Shown here one piece after another: positions 1 through 8,801 of a stretch of 64,000 nt of DNA. The stretch covers positions 248,001-312,000 of the forward strand of contig NW_019029016.1 of assembly GCF_002105155.1 (NCBI RefSeq). Reading direction: 5' to 3'. Numbering within the stretch: the stretch's first letter is position 1; every line of letters starts with the position of its first letter. The position numbers and the translations under genes were made by a program. The notes beneath the pieces were generated by a model. That model saw only the letters and a program-made list of their open reading frames with translations, did no database searches and was not told where the DNA came from. The DNA comes from Lobosporangium transversale. Lineage: Eukaryota; Mortierellomycota; Mortierellomycetes; Mortierellales; Mortierellaceae.

Positions 1-193
1 AGCGACCATAATTACTCCATTTTGGCCATCGGCGATTTGGTTCCCGAAGATACAGGCAATGGCGACCCAACCCCCTTTACCGATTCCACGAACATGTGTT
101 CTTCCTCCACCAGGAAGCGACGCGCACATCCTGCTCAAGAATCCACACTGGGGCCTTACCGCGTGGAGAGTAAGAGGACGAGGATGCTCATAG
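1..193 (+). CDS. DIRS-A reverse transcriptase/RNase H, C-terminal end only
   Basis: This frame is open from the window edge to a TAG at 191-193. It encodes the last residues of the DIRS RT/RNase H polyprotein, ending in a segment with NPHWGLTAWRV that is conserved at the same place in DIRS-B and DIRS-C. No catalytic motif is inside the window. The stop codon overlaps the YR start by 10 nt, the arrangement seen in DIRS-B as well. Function is inferred from the full-length sister copy. Confidence 0.85.
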   Translation, partial: ATIITPFWPSAIWFPKIQAMATQPPLPIPRTCVLPPPGSDAHILLKNPHWGLTAWRVRGRGCS

Positions 194-1149
194 ATGGCCT
201 CTCGCCAGCGGTGACTGAGTTTATCTGTGCTCACAAAGGATCCAAGAGCACCAAGCGAGAGTACGAAAAGCATCAAGCTGAATTCGTCACTTGGCTGAAA
301 GAGGGCTCGTTCGAACAAGGGATTAACCCCGCGATCCCAGTAGTGAACTGGCTACACTACGTGCGGGTCGCTCGCAATTTGAAGTGGTCCACGCTGATGA
401 CCATGAAGTCGGCTGTCCTCGCCCTATTTCGTGACCCAGAGAGAGTACGATCAGATGAATACTACCGCCAGTTCCTCAAGGCTGGAAAGCAAGAAGGTGT
501 CGTTGAGTCCAGGTCTGGTCACTTTGACATCACACCTGTTTTGGACCATTTTCGGCAGTCATCAGCAAATATGGAGTTGCCTTTTGAGGAGCTTACATGG
601 AAGCTGTGTTGGCTCTTAGGCGTCTGTGGCTTCATGAGACCAGACGACATCAGATGTGTAGATGTCAGTCTCTCCAAGATTGTGTTAGGGAAGCTTCAGC
701 TTGTTGTTGTTTTCCCAAAAGAGAAGAGTGATGGGCAACGTATCATTAAGCATGTGACCATTGGTTCTCACTTTGACAAGAAGCTATGCCCTGTCGACGC
801 ATACACCGCTTACCTGGACAGGCTGTCTTGTCCTTCCACTACCTCTCCTCATCCGAAGGACCCAACAAGAAGCATTGTACCTTTGATTAGATTTGTGAAA
901 GACCACACCCAGCCGGCGCGTGCGACTACTATTGGCTCCCACATGGGTAGGATTTCTTCGCTGATGGATTTAGGAGACAAGAAAGCTCCTAAGCTCCGAG
1001 CCTTAGGTTCTACGCTCGCGGCTATAGCAGGCGTACCAGTGGCTGATATCATGGTGCAGGGGAATTGGTCGTCCCCGAAAGTCTTCGAGAAGCACTACCG
1101 TTTGTCGAGTGCCACCTCCAACAACATGTCCATGAGCACTCTAGGCTAG
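184..1149 (+). CDS. DIRS-A tyrosine recombinase (YR)
   Basis: This is a site-specific tyrosine recombinase thought to insert the circular DNA form of the element. I chose the ATG at 184 (321 aa) because it overlaps the RT stop; an upstream in-frame extension is only the overlap with RT. Catalytic residues can be placed: R152 in GFMRPDDI, R272 in PKLRALGS, W295 in GNWSS (at the His/Trp position) and the nucleophile candidate Y305 in EKHYR. The second box has Lys/Leu before Arg rather than the canonical HxxR, a variation also seen in the other copies here. A basic N-terminal segment and an SSATSNN tail flank the core. The gene is intact, so the copy could still encode active enzyme. Confidence 0.9.
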   Translation: MLIDGLSPAVTEFICAHKGSKSTKREYEKHQAEFVTWLKEGSFEQGINPAIPVVNWLHYVRVARNLKWSTLMTMKSAVLALFRDPERVRSDEYYRQFLKAGKQEGVVESRSGHFDITPVLDHFRQSSANMELPFEELTWKLCWLLGVCGFMRPDDIRCVDVSLSKIVLGKLQLVVVFPKEKSDGQRIIKHVTIGSHFDKKLCPVDAYTAYLDRLSCPSTTSPHPKDPTRSIVPLIRFVKDHTQPARATTIGSHMGRISSLMDLGDKKAPKLRALGSTLAAIAGVPVADIMVQGNWSSPKVFEKHYRLSSATSNNMSMSTLG

Positions 1150-1240
1150 ATTTTCTTTAGTTAGTTGTTCATTTCGTTCAGTTTTCTTTTAGTTTTAGTT
1201 TTGTTTTAGTTTAGTTCTCTTTGGCGATCCCTCTGGAGCC

Positions 1241-1331
1241 ACATACGGACATGGTACCGTAGACAATGGTCTACTGAATGGTCTACGAAGGACGACCTAT
1301 TCACATTGTCATAGGTACCATGGACGTATGT
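1241..1331. repeat. DIRS-A internal complementary region (ICR)
   Basis: This 91-bp segment lies downstream of the YR stop. Its first part is the reverse complement of the left end seen in DIRS-B (CATTGTCTACGG...), and its second part is the reverse complement of the right end (...CAGTAGACCAT). Read on the minus strand it is right end fused to left end, with CAT shared at the junction. That is the classic DIRS circle-junction template. Confidence 0.88.
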
Positions 1332-1378
1332 CCCACCCACACCACCCCTTTTTGGCTCGAGAAGTAGATGTAGATCAG

Positions 1379-1524
1379 AGTTGCAGGGCAGAGGGATCTT
1401 TTTATTTAGTTTATTTTTCTTTATTTCTCGTCGGATTTTCAATGAAGAAAGGTGACACACATACGTCCATGGTACCTATGACAATGTGAATAGGTCGTCC
1501 TTCGTAGACCATTCAGTAGACCAT
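1379..1524 (+). repeat. DIRS-A right inverted terminal repeat
   Basis: The segment contains the sequence block (GCAGGGCAGAGGGATC ... GAAAGGTGACACA) found inverted at the left end of DIRS-B, followed by a right-end-specific tail ending in CATTCAGTAGACCAT. The tail is complementary to the second half of the ICR. The element ends at 1524, where the sequence changes to gypsy-1. Confidence 0.85.
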
Positions 1525-1541
1525 ACCCCTTTATCATAGGG

Positions 1542-3362
1542 ATGGATTTATTTTATCAGCTTGGATTTGGACTCTCAGGCTGCCACAATCCAGGGCAAGA
1601 TGCTATCCAGTTACCCGAACCTGAGGAAGATAAACGTCCCTCCCTCATCCCTGGTTCTATACCAGTAGAAGAGCATACCAAAACATTTATCATTGAGAAA
1701 AAAGTGTTTATGAAAAAGATCTCACGTCCACTAGTCGACAATGCCCGGATACCTAAACAGAGCTCATGCCCCGTACCGGAAATGAAAGTATTTTTACCAA
1801 TCCCAGAGGGTACAGTCCTCTATAGGCGATCACGTCCTTTTGCTGAAAAACAAATGTCCATCCTCAATGAAGCCATAGAAAAATGGTTGATAGATGACGT
1901 TATCACACTTGCCCCTGTAGGCAATGTGCACAATAATACTCTTACACTCACAGCAAAGAAAGACCAAAATGGCAATAAAACGTTATGGCGAGTATGTCTT
2001 GACCCTCGACCCTTAAACAAACATCTACCAGATGATAACTATCCATTACCTCTTATAAATGATATTATTATTCGTCTCGCTGGCCATGCCATATTTACAA
2101 CTATTGATCTCTCACAAGCGTATCATCGCATGCCAATTAATGAAGCAGATCAACCCTTAACAGCGTTTATGCATCAGGGTAAACAATACATGTTTAAGAA
2201 GGCACCTTTTGGCTTGAAACCATTGTCCAGTCTATTTCAACGAGGAATGTCTCGCATTCTTGGTGATCTTCCTTTCGTCTACAACTTCATTGACGATATC
2301 GTTATTTTTTCAAAGAACAGAGAGGAACATGCCGAACATGTACGCACTGTGATTATCCGTCTCAACGATGCTAAGTTAATCATCAACAGTGGTAAATGTA
2401 ATTTCTACAGTACGCAAATTTCATTGCTCGGCTTCATAATAGGCCTGCATGGTAAAAGTGTTGACCCCTCTAAATTCGCAAATATCGATGATTGGGAGCC
2501 TCCAACTACTGCCAAGCAAATTCAATCGTACTTAGGCACATTCAACTTTTTCCGCGAATATATACCACTCATTAGTGAAGTTGCTGCACCCTTGGATGCT
2601 CTGAGATGTCGAACAGACACTTTCACATTGAATGAAGACCAGTTACTATCTTTTAATGCCTTAAAGCCCTTGCTTACTCATGCACCAGTATTATCCTTCC
2701 CCAATTTTAATCACCCGTTCTACGTCGCGACGGATGCATCTGATGTTGGGATTGGTGCTGTACTGTATCAATTACCCCGAGGCATAAATCATCCGAAAGA
2801 TATAAATTATATCTCATTCATGGCACGATCACTACATCAAAGCGAACGAAAATACAGCGCAACAAAGAAGGAACTCCTGGCCATTGTCTTTGCTCTTAAC
2901 AAATTCCACTACTATTTATGGGGTAGACATTTCGATCTGTACACAGATCATCGTGCATTAATGTTTATTCATTCTCAACCTGATATGAATGCCATGATGA
3001 CTAATTGGCAGGACGTAATATTACGATATTCATTTACGGTGCATTACCGACCAGAAGTACTCAATGTTCTACCTGATGCTTTATCACGTCTATTCCCAGC
3101 ACGCATGACTCTAAGACAACAAGCACTAGATGTGCATAATGAACCTATGTTAGCATACATCCATGCTATTCAAGATTCTGACAATCCACGAAACATTGTA
3201 CCCGAAGTAAAACGGCGAGATGTCATGTACCGCGCTCATGCGATGGGCCACATCGGCACTAATGCTATGGTTAAATCTATCCATTCTGATGGCAAAACAT
3301 GGCCACATCTAGCAAAAGGCTGTACTGATTTATCAAACGATGTCAATCATGCCAACGTATGA
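1542..3362 (+). pseudogene. Gypsy-1 pol, RT and RNase H part
   Basis: This is the 606-codon N-terminal fragment of pol. The RT domain covers about residues 95-275, with catalytic YNFIDDI at 247-253 (FIDD in place of the usual YxDD core) and the conserved DLSQAYHRMPI segment. The RNase H domain shows D398 (VATDASD), E444, D469 (YTDH) and D512. Gag and protease are missing because DIRS-A cuts the element 17 nt upstream of this frame. The reading frame ends early at 3362: near 3320-3330 a one-base shift moves the integrase zinc-finger cysteines (CQSCQR) into the next frame, so the fused protein is broken. With no 5' LTR promoter it is unlikely to be expressed as a working pol. Confidence 0.88.
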
Positions 3363-4570
3363 ATATTGCGAAAAAGGGTTACCACCCACTGAAAGCCATT
3401 CATGCCCAATTACCAGGAGAACATGTTGCTATTGATATAGCTGGCCCTTTCACAACATCTGAGAAGAACAACTCTTACCTGTTAATTATCGTTGACGTTT
3501 GTACCCGCTTTGTATTACTTGATGCACTACCTGATAAATCTGCTCTTACGGTTGCTACGGCGCTGTTTAAGCGATTTACAGACATCGGTTTTCCTCGGAT
3601 CATTCAGTCCGATAACGGCAAAGAGTTTGTCAATGAGCTACTACGCATCATTACCTCGCGAATGTTTATTGATCACAGACTAATTACTCCTTACCATCCC
3701 CGAGGCAATGGTGTAGCTGAAAATCATGTTAAAACTGCATGCCAAATGATTAGAAAACAAATAAGACACGACAACAAACAATGGGATAATCATGTTCCGT
3801 TTGTCCAACTAAGTGCTAATACTCGTATAGTCAGCCTCCACAACTCCTCTCCTTTCTCTCTATTTTTTGCGCGCAAAGCCAATGGCTTCAGCAACTATAC
3901 TGATGAAGATGGGAAACCTATGAGTCAAGAAGAGTTACTTGAAAGGCTCAAATACATGACAGAAATAGTCTTCCCTGCAATTCGACGCAAGTCTAAACGA
4001 ACTCAGCAGAAAATGATAGAGCGATTTAATGCTACGGTACTTTTGAATGAGTTCCCTGACGGAGCTAAAGTCATGACTCTCGATCCAATCCGTGGTAATA
4101 AACTTACCCCACGTTATGAAGGACCCTACACTGTTGTGAACAAGAGTTCTCATGGTTCCTACATACTCAAGGATGGCACAGGTGCAATTCTGGCCAGACA
4201 TTATGCTCCATCTCAATTGAAACTCGTACTTGATGACTTTGAAGACACGGACACATATGAAGTGGAAACTATAATTGATCATCGGCAAAATGCCTCGTCC
4301 CCTCATGAGTATGAATACCTCGTCAAATGGAAAAATTATCCACATGATCTCAATACATGGGAACCTGAAGAACACTTCATTGAACGACAATGTATAACTG
4401 AATATTGGGCCAATCATCACGCCTCTAAGATTGTTAATGCTAGCCCCAAACGACCTCATAATTCCCTATCAGAACCTGTTGACTCGGTGCAGAATGTGTC
4501 GCCAACGTCTGATGACCATACATCTGTCAGAAAAACCTCTCGACCTAAACGTCGACGCATGCGTCGTTAG
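3329..4570 (+). pseudogene. Gypsy-1 integrase with chromodomain
   Basis: This is the C-terminal part of pol in the shifted frame, open from about 3329; the first Met is at 3359. The CxxC half of the HHCC zinc finger is at 3341-3352. Numbered from that Met, the DDE core is D26, D85 and E121, with the expected 35 residues between the last two. A chromodomain occupies about residues 300-350 (EYLVKWKNYP ... TWEPEEHF) and would steer integration to methylated histone tails. A basic tail ends the protein. The frameshift upstream separates it from RT, so it is annotated as part of a broken pol, although both halves are otherwise well preserved. Confidence 0.88.
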
Positions 4571-4650
4571 ATATATCACGACCGCCTTATTTATACCCAC
4601 CTCAGTATCCATAACAGTAACAATCACAATAAGAGTAATAGCAATAACCA

Positions 4651-4681
<31 letters not shown>

Positions 4682-4718
4682 AATTTTAACAATCATACAA
4701 ATCAACAATCGCAAAGCT
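4571..4718. other. Spacer between pol and antisense ORF, with an A-tract
   Basis: This contains an uninterrupted run of about 22 A at 4653-4674, then mixed A-rich sequence. No gene is seen. Pol and the antisense ORF converge here. Confidence 0.6.
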
Positions 4719-5210
4719 TTATTTCTTCTCTTTACGGTTGCTATTTCTACTTGAAGTAGGACGCAGATTGTATCTCCTTGACCGTCCTACTTGCTTCTGC
4801 AAATCCTCCACCTGCTTGGTCAGATTTGCAATTATCTCTCCTTGCTCACGCACCATCTTGTAAAGAGCTACGATGTCCAAGACCATCGTGTCTACTTCCT
4901 CCAATACTTTACGGCGCTGATGATGCTGCGCACGTTCAGATTCTCCATCATCCTCCTCACCGCGCTTCCGCACACCAAGCGAAGTCCCTGTGGATGACTC
5001 GGTCACAATAGACCCACCAATCTCTAGAGACAGAGAGCGATCACGATAACGAGGATCCCCTCTCTCTCTCCAAAGTGCATGACGGTCGGCTTGTCTGAAG
5101 GCAGGATCTCTATCATCGTGCTCAAAACTATTCTCCCCACTAGTGAAAGAAAAGTGAAGTTCAACAGGTGAACTTGAAGGTGAACTTTGAGGAACAGTCT
5201 TGGAAGACAT
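4719..5210 (-). CDS. Gypsy-1 antisense ORF a, unknown function
   Basis: I do not recognise a family. The 163-residue product begins MSSKTVPQSSPSSS and has a Ser/Pro-rich, charged, probably disordered N-terminal half. Next come a KRGEEDDGESE segment and an alpha-helical stretch (about residues 95-145, with VALYKMVREQ and heptad-like IIANLTKQVEDLQKQV) that could form a coiled coil. The tail is basic (RSRRYNLRP ... NRKEKK) and could be a nuclear localisation signal. It runs convergent to gypsy-1 pol and sits between pol and the candidate 3' LTR. The same position and general build are found in gypsy-2. A role in the element's life cycle is inference from position only; a captured host gene is the alternative. 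Confidence 0.55.
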   Translation of the reverse strand: MSSKTVPQSSPSSSPVELHFSFTSGENSFEHDDRDPAFRQADRHALWRERGDPRYRDRSLSLEIGGSIVTESSTGTSLGVRKRGEEDDGESERAQHHQRRKVLEEVDTMVLDIVALYKMVREQGEIIANLTKQVEDLQKQVGRSRRYNLRPTSSRNSNRKEKK

Positions 5211-5500
5211 TCTGAATATGTGTATAATGGAATTGTTCACAGGAATATGAGTGTCTTGAAGTTTAGCTGAAAGTGTGAGAATGGCGAAATGAAGAATGAA
5301 GGAATGAAAACGAAATGGCAATCAATTTATGCCCACAAGCATCCATTCACATCCTTTTTCTTCAATTGCCATTAGTCATTTCAAATGGCGTGATGATCAG
5401 AACAAATGAACCAATGAATGAATGAGATTTTGGCATGCATCAAAAAAAAAAAAAAAAAAAAAAAAAAACCCAACAACAAATGTATTTTGAAAACAACACT

Positions 5501-6187
5501 TTATTCTGCAACTGGTTTAAAGGTTCTACACACATCTAACAACAGTGCTGCTCTTTCTTGCAAAAGCTTGCTACGAGGCGACTCTACATCAACTGACTCT
5601 AATTCAGTGAGAACCTTTCGGAGTTGTCGTTCTGACATCCCCAACGTTGACTCTTGACAACTGCTTGACGTTTCTGTCACAACTTCCGTCTCCGTTGCTA
5701 CTGAAGTGACAGCAACCTGTGCATGTTGTGATGCCTTGGCTGACGCTTCTAACCGTTGCCAGTCCGCCTCCTTGACCAACATCAGGTTACGACGTCTCAG
5801 TTGCTTGAACAACGATGGCTCATGTACCCAGAATACGTCAAAATTGTCACGGCTTATAGGTCTACTGTATAAGTCAAGTTTTTGTCCTCCCTCCAGGTAA
5901 AGATACTTGCGAGGTCGCACTTCATCCCCATCCTGATAGAGTGGACTCTCTGTCCGCGCCCTGAAATTGCAGTGTTCACTCTCCAAAAAGAGCTTCTTGA
6001 TCCTGCGCCCATCCCTGGTAGGACGCTCCCATGGTACATAAGAAAACACTGGGTCAGCGGGTGGACCATCAGTAGAAGGTGAAGTCTGGCGACTTGCGCT
6101 CTTATCACTTTCCAATTCCTCACGAGCGCGTTTTTTGCCAGCAACTTTGCTGGTGGAAGAAGAAGCAGTGTTGTTGGAGAAAGACAT
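5501..6187 (-). CDS. Gypsy-1 antisense ORF b, unknown function
   Basis: This is a 228-residue protein of no family I know. It starts MSFSNNTASSSTSK and has a basic bipartite stretch (AGKKRAREELESDK) that looks like a nuclear signal. A compact middle follows (about residues 45-140, with YVPWERPTRDGRRIKKLF, YLYLEGGQKLDLY and FDVFWVHEPSLFKQLRRRNL), then a helical C-terminus (MSERQLRKVLTELESVD ... LLQERAALLLDVC). It lies upstream of antisense ORF a on the same strand, with an A-tract (5441-5468) between them. The first Met is used because no in-frame ATG extends it. Both antisense ORFs could be separate genes or exons of one transcript; I see no decisive splice pair. Confidence 0.55.
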   Translation of the reverse strand: MSFSNNTASSSTSKVAGKKRAREELESDKSASRQTSPSTDGPPADPVFSYVPWERPTRDGRRIKKLFLESEHCNFRARTESPLYQDGDEVRPRKYLYLEGGQKLDLYSRPISRDNFDVFWVHEPSLFKQLRRRNLMLVKEADWQRLEASAKASQHAQVAVTSVATETEVVTETSSSCQESTLGMSERQLRKVLTELESVDVESPRSKLLQERAALLLDVCRTFKPVAE

Positions 6188-6574
6188 AATTCAAGCAATG
6201 CAAAGAATGATAAAATGAGATTTGAAAGCCTGTTTTGTGTTGAGAAGAGTTTGAGTGTCAACAATGTTTTAGGAATGAAGGAATGAAAAGCACAATGACC
6301 CCCAGTTGATTCTCCTCATTGCTTTTCTCATTACAACTCTCCTTCATCCTGATTCGTTCCTGACATTACAAATCTTTTCTCCACATAATCTGATCCTGGC
6401 TGATCTTTCAAACCAATCATCATTGCGAGTTATAATCGTGTCCTATAAGTGCCACTGATTTGAACCAATCATTGAACCTGATTCATGCATGTGTAAGAAT
6501 CTAAAAAAAAAAAAAAAAAAAAAAAGAGAGAGAAACATGATGCTCGGATATTTGAGCAAATTATTTTGTTCCTG

Positions 6575-6606
<32 letters not shown>

Positions 6607-6709
6607 TTTTATGCGCTTACATAAAATAAAGAACTGAGCAATCGCGATCATCCCTCGCGTCCTTTCTCAACCCGCTTGGTGCCTGGAATGTTGTGCTTTA
6701 TTCCTCAAT
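6188..6709. other. A/T-rich gene-free stretch
   Basis: No coding signal. It contains two long A-tracts (about 6503-6524 and 6576-6602) and AT-rich sequence. It separates antisense ORF b from the candidate LTR. Confidence 0.6.
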
Positions 6710-6720
6710 AAAAGAGAAAG
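6710..6720 (+). other. Candidate polypurine tract of gypsy-1
   Basis: AAAAGAGAAAG lies immediately before a TG dinucleotide that could start the 3' LTR. The position fits second-strand priming, but the assignment rests on one copy. Confidence 0.4.
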
Positions 6721-6721
6721 T

Positions 6722-7050
6722 TGTTGTATATTTCAATATACAAGATAATAACGGCCCAGCTAGAAGATTAAGAAAAATACTAAAAACGTACTAGGAACAC
6801 ACTAGGGGAATTCCTAAAATTAATACGCTAAGAAAAGTATAATAATAATAAAGCGTCACTAGAGACGCGACAAAACACCGACATGGTTCCTGAATAATCC
6901 CATGTCGCTTCTAGATAGATATGTAGTTACTTGGTACGAGTCTCTCTACCAGAAAATGAATAAATACCCCATGGATGTGGTGTGTGGACCCACATCTTAT
7001 TCTCACTTATCTTAGCTTCTGATAACTACTGTCTAAATATTTTTCACACA
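6722..7050 (+). repeat. Candidate 3' LTR of gypsy-1
   Basis: The segment starts TGTTGTATATTTC directly after the purine tract, holds a TATA-like ATAAATACCCC near 6960, and could end at TTTTCACACA. Length of about 330 bp is plausible. There is no 5' partner to confirm it because DIRS-A removed that side. Confidence 0.35.
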
Positions 7051-8757
7051 CGAAGTATTGTTTTGGAGATGGTGGAGATGAAAATGAAAGACCCGTGCAA
7101 AGACAAGGGTGTGCTACTTTTTGTTCGGTTTTTTATTGGCTTATTATACTGTATTATACATTGCGTGTACTTAATCTTACACAATTACCATTTACCATTT
7201 ACCATTGACCTTCAGAATACACGAGCGTAAAGGTGATCCTTCTGTTGAGGATGCTCCTTCTACCGAAGATAATTCCTCTGTCGAAGACAACTTTCTACCA
7301 CCCGCTAGAAAAAGGTTTCACCAAGATTTCGTTTCGGGTTCCAATATTATGCAATATAGGTACCGGTCAGTTGCCATTATTGCGGTGCCTTCATGTTTAT
7401 TGAAGAATGTGTGTGCAACGCAGTAGTAAAAGCCGACCAGAATTTCCTTTATGCTGTGGGAGAGGTCAAGTGGATATTCCTCCACTTAGCCTTGGTTTAA
7501 CTTCTTGATGGGCAGAGCCGCAAGGTAAGTTATTCCGTTAACACATATAAGCATATAACTGCGCTCTTTCGTTCACGTCCATGGAAGTGAACCTTGATAA
7601 AGACCTTGCGAACAACCTATATGGAGTGTACAGGCTTCGTACCATTGGAAGGGTTGGTACTCTGATTGATCCTATGACGCCAACTGAAGGCGCTGCCTCT
7701 CTGTTCCTGCAGGCTCATGCTCACATTCATGACCCTGCTCAGCAAGCAAGACTCCGTAATAACCATTTCGGGGATTCCTTGATGAAGGCCTGTTGCAGTA
7801 ACCACAGTAGCTCCTTGAACTACACTACCCGATAGCCCATGCGCTCAAAGATGTCAGAGAATGTGCGCACGAGGATATCATGCGGCTGAAGGTCGTCATC
7901 CGTGCTGGGCCTCAGCATGAGGGGAGAGGGCAAAGGCGAATGCAGTACAGGCCCTCTCATCAACTGGAATCGTGCTATCGATGGCTGGCGCCAGTAGTAA
8001 GGTTTCTCAGCAAGGCATCATAATTGAAAGCAGAGCCAGTGGTTTGAAAAAAACCAGTGAGGTTCATCCAGCTCACGAGAGCCTCCATAATAACCTCTTG
8101 CATCCAAAAGGCGAGGACTGGACATATAAAAAATATAAAAAATGGCCTAGGCCAGGTCAAACCTCTGCAGGGCCTCATGGTGACAGCTATGACGGTAGCG
8201 AAAACGGCCAGCTAGAGGTGGATGTAGGTGAGGGCGATGGCCGAGCTAGGAAAAGTCGAGAATACGCCAAGCTGGAGGAGTTTTACACGTACAGGCTGCA
8301 GATTCATCCTTTGAGCTCAACAGACCAGCGATTCTTCATCAGGATGAATACATGCTTGACTTATTAGTACGCTACCGACCAATACAGCAGACTGGGGGTG
8401 GATCGGCTTCAGTTCATCAGCGAATACCAGTCCAAGCTGAAGGCGGATGCATATATCGGTACAATGGGTGCAATTGAGCTGAATCTCAGACCTGAGCTAT
8501 AGTTGCGGAACATTGTCTCCAAGGATGGTTTGTAAATAAGCATCCTCTCATTTACTACCGTATCTTCTAGATATTCTTCCTTATTTTGTATTTTATTTTT
8601 TGTTTATTTTACTGCTGTATACAATTTACCGGATTTTGCTTTATTGTATTTCTATATAGTTTGTAGTTTTTAAAATGGTAAAAAAGATCCCGGTCAATAA
8701 AAATGTTATAGATGGTAACGCTTTATTTTGTCTTCATAAAATTTCTAACGAGGCAAG
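7051..8757. other. Decayed sequence, no recognised gene
   Basis: Short plus-strand open stretches exist near 7205-7426, 7581-7835 and 7972-8367. They have protein-like composition (for example VEDAPSTEDNSSVEDN and HALKDVRECAHEDIMRLK) but are broken by stops and I match them to nothing. They may be remains of one gene reading toward the CRN pseudogene. An ATG at about 8675 opens a frame (MVKKIPVNKNVID) that runs into the hairpin; it could be a damaged N-terminus of the CRN gene, but I cannot show it. Confidence 0.4.
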
Positions 8758-8791
8758 AGCCGGCCGTGGCGAAGCCACGGTCTCCGGCTCG
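8758..8791. repeat. GC-rich hairpin
   Basis: This is a nested palindrome with outer arms GAGCCGG/CCGGCTC and inner arms CCGTGGC/GCCACGG around GAA. It stands out in an AT-rich background. Its core is nearly the same as the hairpin at the Helitron-1 3' end (12734-12777), which suggests a related terminal structure. The expected CTRR end motif does not follow it directly. Confidence 0.7.
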
Positions 8792-8801
8792 CTACAATTA
8801 A

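Larger units (their letters stand above)
1..1524 (+). mobile_element. DIRS-A: 3' portion of a DIRS-type YR retrotransposon
   Basis: The window opens inside a DIRS-type element that transposes through an RNA intermediate and is thought to integrate as a circle with a tyrosine recombinase rather than a DDE integrase. Visible parts, in order, are the RT/RNase H 3' end, the YR gene, an internal complementary region, and a right inverted terminal repeat ending in GTAGACCAT at 1524. It is almost identical to DIRS-B on the opposite strand (28780-33083); the YR proteins differ at about three residues. No target duplication is seen, as expected for YR integration. The right end abuts gypsy-1 pol, so it probably inserted into that element. 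The 5' half lies outside the window. Confidence 0.93.
1525..7050 (+). mobile_element. Gypsy-1: 5'-truncated Ty3/gypsy chromovirus
   Basis: A plus-strand gypsy element lacking gag, protease and 5' LTR starts directly after DIRS-A. RT, RNase H, integrase and chromodomain are present, then two antisense ORFs, then a purine-rich tract and a candidate 3' LTR. The order pol, antisense ORF, LTR matches the complete gypsy-2 element in this window, which is the main reason to extend the element to about 7050. The 3' boundary is a proposal because without the 5' LTR there is no second copy to compare. Confidence 0.65.

Noticed and set aside
3320-3345. Programmed frameshift in gypsy-1 pol
   Set aside because: The shift is inside the zinc finger between two conserved domains and no slippery heptamer is seen; decay is simpler.
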